The translations under genes and the position numbers were made by a program. Below the pieces are notes generated by a model. That model did no database searches and was not told where the DNA came from. It saw only the letters and a list, made by a program, of their open reading frames with translations. A stretch of DNA of 64,000 bases from Pseudoflavitalea rhizosphaerae (lineage in GTDB: Bacteria; Bacteroidota; Bacteroidia; Chitinophagales; Chitinophagaceae): positions 1 to 64,000 of the forward strand of contig NZ_RCSU01000006.1 in the NCBI RefSeq assembly GCF_003991355.1. Direction: 5' to 3'. Every line of letters begins with the position of its first letter. Within the stretch, counting starts at the first letter, position 1. Positions 61,488-64,000 of the stretch are shown piece by piece.

Positions 61488-61727
61488 ATGACAGTTCTCT
61501 TTACACCAGAGGAACTCGTACAGTATTTGTATAATGAAACTTCCCCCGGGAAAACCGCAGCGATAGAGGCCGCTTTACAGGAAGACTGGACCCTTCGTGA
61601 AAAGCTGGAAGTGCTGAAAGCATCCAGGAAAACGCTCAACTCCCTGGTAGAATCACCCAGGCATGAAGCAGTACTGAATGTGCTCAACTATGCCCGCCAA
61701 ACGGCCACAGAATCGGTGCAACACTGA
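61488..61727 (+). CDS. Small protein resembling an anti-sigma N-terminal module
   Basis: 79 residues, soluble and helical: FTPEELVQYLYNETSPGKTAAIEAALQ, then LREKLEVLKASRKTL. The pattern Leu-Tyr-x-x-Glu-x-Ser followed by alternating helices resembles the duplicated module of the anti-sigma-like protein at 47.8 kb, but here it stands alone without a membrane helix. No partner sigma gene is adjacent. The ATG at 61488 is preferred over a TTG two codons earlier. Function unknown; the resemblance is my own reading and modest. Confidence 0.65.
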   Translation: MTVLFTPEELVQYLYNETSPGKTAAIEAALQEDWTLREKLEVLKASRKTLNSLVESPRHEAVLNVLNYARQTATESVQH

Positions 61728-61819
61728 TCCAATCCCCCGACTGATAGCCTGATTTGATTAGCCAGGCTGTTCGGTGAATAACCCTTCTCCCGTAAATTCG
61801 CAGTCATCACCAGGATCCG

Positions 61820-62512
61820 ATGACAAGAAAAGAACGTTTCGACTTTGTAATCCATTATTTTCAGGAGCACGCACCCAATGCGGAAACTGAATTGTTGTAC
61901 GATAATCCCTACCAGTTACTGGTAGCGGTGATCCTGTCTGCACAATGTACAGACAAGCGCGTGAACATGACCACGCCGGCAATATTTGAGCATTACCCGG
62001 ATACGAAACATCTGGCCAAAGCCACATTTGACAAGCTGTTCCCGCTCATCAGGAGCATCTCCTATCCGAATAACAAGACCAAACACCTCATCGGGATGGC
62101 CCAGATGGTGGAGCAGCAGTTCGGTGGCGAGATCCCGCATACTGTTGAAGAGCTGGTACAGCTTCCCGGCGTTGGCCGCAAAACTGCCAATGTGATCACC
62201 TCTGTGATAGACAAGCAGCCGAACATGGCCGTGGACACGCATGTGTTCCGCGTGTCTGCGCGTATAGGCCTCACCGTTAAGGCCACCACTCCACTGGCAA
62301 CGGAAAAACAATTGTTACAATTCATTCCGGAAGACCTGGTGCATATCGCGCACCATTGGCTCATTCTTCACGGACGATATATCTGCGTGGCCCGAAATCC
62401 CAAATGCGCCGAATGCGGACTGAAACCTGCCTGCAAATATTATCAGAACGTGGTAATGAAGGAAGAGATCAAAGCGCTGAATGAAAAACGAAAGAAGGCT
62501 GCAAAAAAATAA
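61820..62512 (+). CDS. nth: Endonuclease III
   Basis: 230-residue DNA glycosylase/AP lyase of base excision repair acting on oxidised pyrimidines. It shows the helix-hairpin-helix LPGVGRKTANVI with catalytic Lys, the catalytic Asp in AVDTHVFRVS, and the C-terminal [4Fe-4S] cluster motif Cys-x6-Cys-x2-Cys-x5-Cys (CVARNPKCAECGLKPAC). Length is slightly above E. coli Nth because of a Lys-rich tail. A 22-bp tandem duplication spans its stop codon region. Confidence 0.97.
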   Translation: MTRKERFDFVIHYFQEHAPNAETELLYDNPYQLLVAVILSAQCTDKRVNMTTPAIFEHYPDTKHLAKATFDKLFPLIRSISYPNNKTKHLIGMAQMVEQQFGGEIPHTVEELVQLPGVGRKTANVITSVIDKQPNMAVDTHVFRVSARIGLTVKATTPLATEKQLLQFIPEDLVHIAHHWLILHGRYICVARNPKCAECGLKPACKYYQNVVMKEEIKALNEKRKKAAKK

Positions 62513-62549
62513 CAGGGTGCTGGCAGTAAAATAACAGGGTGCTGGCAGT
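62506..62549. repeat. 22-bp tandem duplication at the nth stop
   Basis: Two exact adjacent copies (62506-62527 and 62528-62549), each containing AAAATAACAGGG and GCTGGCAGT. The first includes the nth stop codon; the second runs into the left arm of repeat G. Confidence 0.9.
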
Positions 62550-62651
62550 CGCTCGCCTCCGGCGAGTGACTTATATTTGTTCGCCTCCCGGCGAACATTG
62601 CGGCGCCAGAGGCGCTTAAAATATAAATCACTCGCCGGAGGCGAGCGATTG
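62546..62651. repeat. Palindromic intergenic repeat, copy G
   Basis: A full 106-bp core with left arm CAGTCGCTCGCC-TCC-GGCGAGTGAC, spacer with TATATTTG, hairpin TTCGCC/GGCGAA, hairpin GGCGCC-AGA-GGCGC and right arm ATCACTCGCC-GGA-GGCGAGCGATTG. It lies between nth and the last gene of the window. Confidence 0.9.
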
Positions 62652-62710
62652 GGCACACTCCGCCAAAGTTCAACCACTAACATTTAGGTTACTGCCAACG
62701 CAACAGTACT

Positions 62711-62801
62711 ACCGGTCAAAACCGGAGAAAAACCGGTTAAACCCGGGGTTTAGTCCGCCAACTTTTTGGCGGGCCCACTGTTATTATTGTAATTTTACAA
62801 T
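62711..62801 (+). promoter_or_regulatory. Phased ACCGG repeats and palindromes upstream of the terminal gene
   Basis: ACCGG occurs at 62711, 62721 and 62732 and CCCGG at 62742, about one helical turn apart. A hairpin CCGCCAA-CTTT-TTGGCGG (62755-62772) and the palindrome ATTGTAA-TT-TTACAAT (62786-62801) follow. The 367-bp gap before the gene otherwise holds the nth duplication and repeat G. These sites may bind a regulator. Confidence 0.4.
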
Positions 62802-62879
62802 ATCCAACCGAGCCAGCCGTCTACCCTTAGAGAGGACTTAGTTTTTTAGCGTAATTAACAGTAATTAATCAGACAATCA

Positions 62880-64000
62880 ATGGAATCAAATTTTACCCAG
62901 GCGCCGCACTCTTATCTGAGTTTCGCCCCCCTTATCCGGGAGTGGGAGAAGATGATCCGGGAGGGCAGGGAAGGAACCCGCCAGTTGTACCAGGATCTGC
63001 TGAACAAGGTTCGGCAATACCCTGAACTATTAGGCAGGATCGATGATCTGTCTGTTCTGGACAAACACAAAACACTCATAGAACAAATGATGGCCACAGT
63101 GTTTCCTGTGACCCTCAACGATAAAGAAGATCTTTTCGGAGCGGGCTTCCCCTTCCAGATGAAGATGTTCTATGAATCAACAAAGTTCCGCGAGCTCTTC
63201 ATCGTGGACCCGCATACACATGATATCACACTTCCTGAAGCAGATGCCTGTGGTGGTGGATCGCCTCAATCAGGCAAGGAAGATTGCATGTATCAGTTCA
63301 TCCTCAGCAGACTTTACGATATCGATAAAACCGATACCGTGCGCATGGTAGAACCCTACAAATGCCCGGAAACAGGCCTGGACCGATACATGGAACTGGA
63401 AATCGATACCAGGTTCCTCGATGTTCGTGTAAGAGGCGAATTACCGCCACTGCCCGATGAAGTGCAGATCGGCTGTGTGAAAGCTGGTGGGGGTATCGAT
63501 CATGTGCCCGGCCTGCGTACCGCCCTTCCGCTGGACAAATTCGAGTTCGAAGGCATGGTGATCATCCGCATCTGGGAAGTAACGGAAAGAGAAGTATTGA
63601 ATATCATTCGCGACAAACTCCTTCACCTGAACAATTTCGCTGATACTGAACTGTTTGGCGACCTGCAGAACCAGGTGCAAAATCTTCTGGGTGTGCCCGG
63701 TGTGAAAACTGCCGTGAAGCCTTTCTTCCAGGTGAACAACCATATGGTACTCTCCGAGTTCTACACCACTATGGACGAGTATATCGTAAAGCGCAAGCCA
63801 TCGCCTGAAAAGCTGCAATACCTTTACCAGGCAGTGACCACCGCCTTTGCAAAGAATCCGAAGCCATTACTGGTGAACGAGATCAATGAAGAGGCAGTAA
63901 TGCGTTATCCCTTCCTCACATTCATGGCAGAGTTCGGTTGGAGAAGCGCCATCATCTGCCCCCTCTTCGGAGATAACAAAGAAATGATGGGTGTGCTGAT
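62880..64000 (+). CDS. Large protein of unknown function, possibly GAF-containing (3' end outside window)
   Basis: The first 373 codons of a gene that runs off the window, uninterrupted from an ATG at 62880. It begins MESNFTQAPHSYLSFAPLIREW and has no signal peptide or membrane helix, so it is cytoplasmic so far. The visible part includes FPVTLNDKEDLFGAGFPFQ, a beta-rich middle (DRYMELEIDTRFLDVRV) and helical stretches. The last residues (GWRSAIICPLFGDNKEMMGVL) look like the start of a GAF domain, which suggests a sensor or signalling protein. The family is not firmly recognised. Confidence 0.65.
   Translation, partial: MESNFTQAPHSYLSFAPLIREWEKMIREGREGTRQLYQDLLNKVRQYPELLGRIDDLSVLDKHKTLIEQMMATVFPVTLNDKEDLFGAGFPFQMKMFYESTKFRELFIVDPHTHDITLPEADACGGGSPQSGKEDCMYQFILSRLYDIDKTDTVRMVEPYKCPETGLDRYMELEIDTRFLDVRVRGELPPLPDEVQIGCVKAGGGIDHVPGLRTALPLDKFEFEGMVIIRIWEVTEREVLNIIRDKLLHLNNFADTELFGDLQNQVQNLLGVPGVKTAVKPFFQVNNHMVLSEFYTTMDEYIVKRKPSPEKLQYLYQAVTTAFAKNPKPLLVNEINEEAVMRYPFLTFMAEFGWRSAIICPLFGDNKEMMGVL

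Overview
The window looks like a chromosomal segment of a gliding Bacteroidota bacterium, most likely family Chitinophagaceae. The sequence evidence is: gliding genes gldH and gldA; LytTR-type two-component systems with very large beta-propeller sensor kinases; an ECF sigma factor with a membrane anti-sigma-like partner; a clear scarcity of Shine-Dalgarno sites; and repeated matches to the Bacteroidota -7 promoter motif TAnnTTTG. I found no rRNA, tRNA, CRISPR array, prophage or intact transposase gene. The species assignment is inference.

Layout. 0-6 kb: an M28 peptidase lipoprotein, dusB, a CPBP protease, cdsA and psd (phosphatidylethanolamine synthesis), a YjjG nucleotidase and a short-chain dehydrogenase. 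6-14 kb: a LytTR regulator with a GAF kinase, a BatD-like protein, an OmpR-type regulator/kinase pair, gldH, yicC and an RluE-type pseudouridine synthase. 14-22 kb: an AT-rich spacer with two DnaA-box matches, an LpxD-like acyltransferase, a 980-residue sensor kinase with its LytTR regulator, a surface-type protein with a carboxypeptidase-regulatory domain, a TTG-initiated epimerase and a 3-hydroxyacyl-CoA dehydrogenase. 22-25 kb: a small plus-strand run (WYL regulator, Tag glycosylase, GyrI-like effector binder, DJ-1/PfpI protein). 25-28.8 kb: divergent galK and galM-like genes, a lipoprotein and a YhhN membrane protein. 28.8-33.7 kb: nadB, then a probable cell-wall recycling pair (MurU-like nucleotidyltransferase; AmgK-like sugar kinase fused to a RapZ C-terminal domain) and a lipid A-type acyltransferase.

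33.8-39.9 kb is the most unusual gene cluster: a pseudo-histidine-kinase in which the phospho-accepting His is Phe, a NarL-type regulator, a 1014-residue propeller kinase, a caspase-like (C11) protease whose 5' end overlaps the kinase head to head, and an acidic protein of unknown function. 40-47 kb: a sulfur-handling MBL/rhodanese enzyme beside an ArsR-type regulator, tsaB overlapping a degenerate dehydrogenase-like protein, ridA, a membrane zincin, a TPR protein and kbl. 47-51 kb: ECF sigma factor, anti-sigma-like protein with an internally duplicated module, an outer-membrane barrel and an L,D-transpeptidase. 51-64 kb: acs divergent from an MHS-family transporter, a SulP transporter with two beta-carbonic anhydrases, gldA, enolase, an FtsB/DivIC-like protein, a small anti-sigma-like module, endonuclease III and the first 373 codons of a large protein running off the window.

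The strongest non-coding signal is a family of hierarchical palindromes found at seven intergenic sites. A roughly 105-bp core has mutually inverted outer arms and two inner hairpins, with paired changes between copies. In two places it sits in a roughly 176-bp unit bounded by 17-bp terminal inverted repeats, as in a MITE; one of these is nested in another copy. The copies always lie beside at least one gene 3' end and never between two divergent starts. They also create spurious open frames in several spacers.
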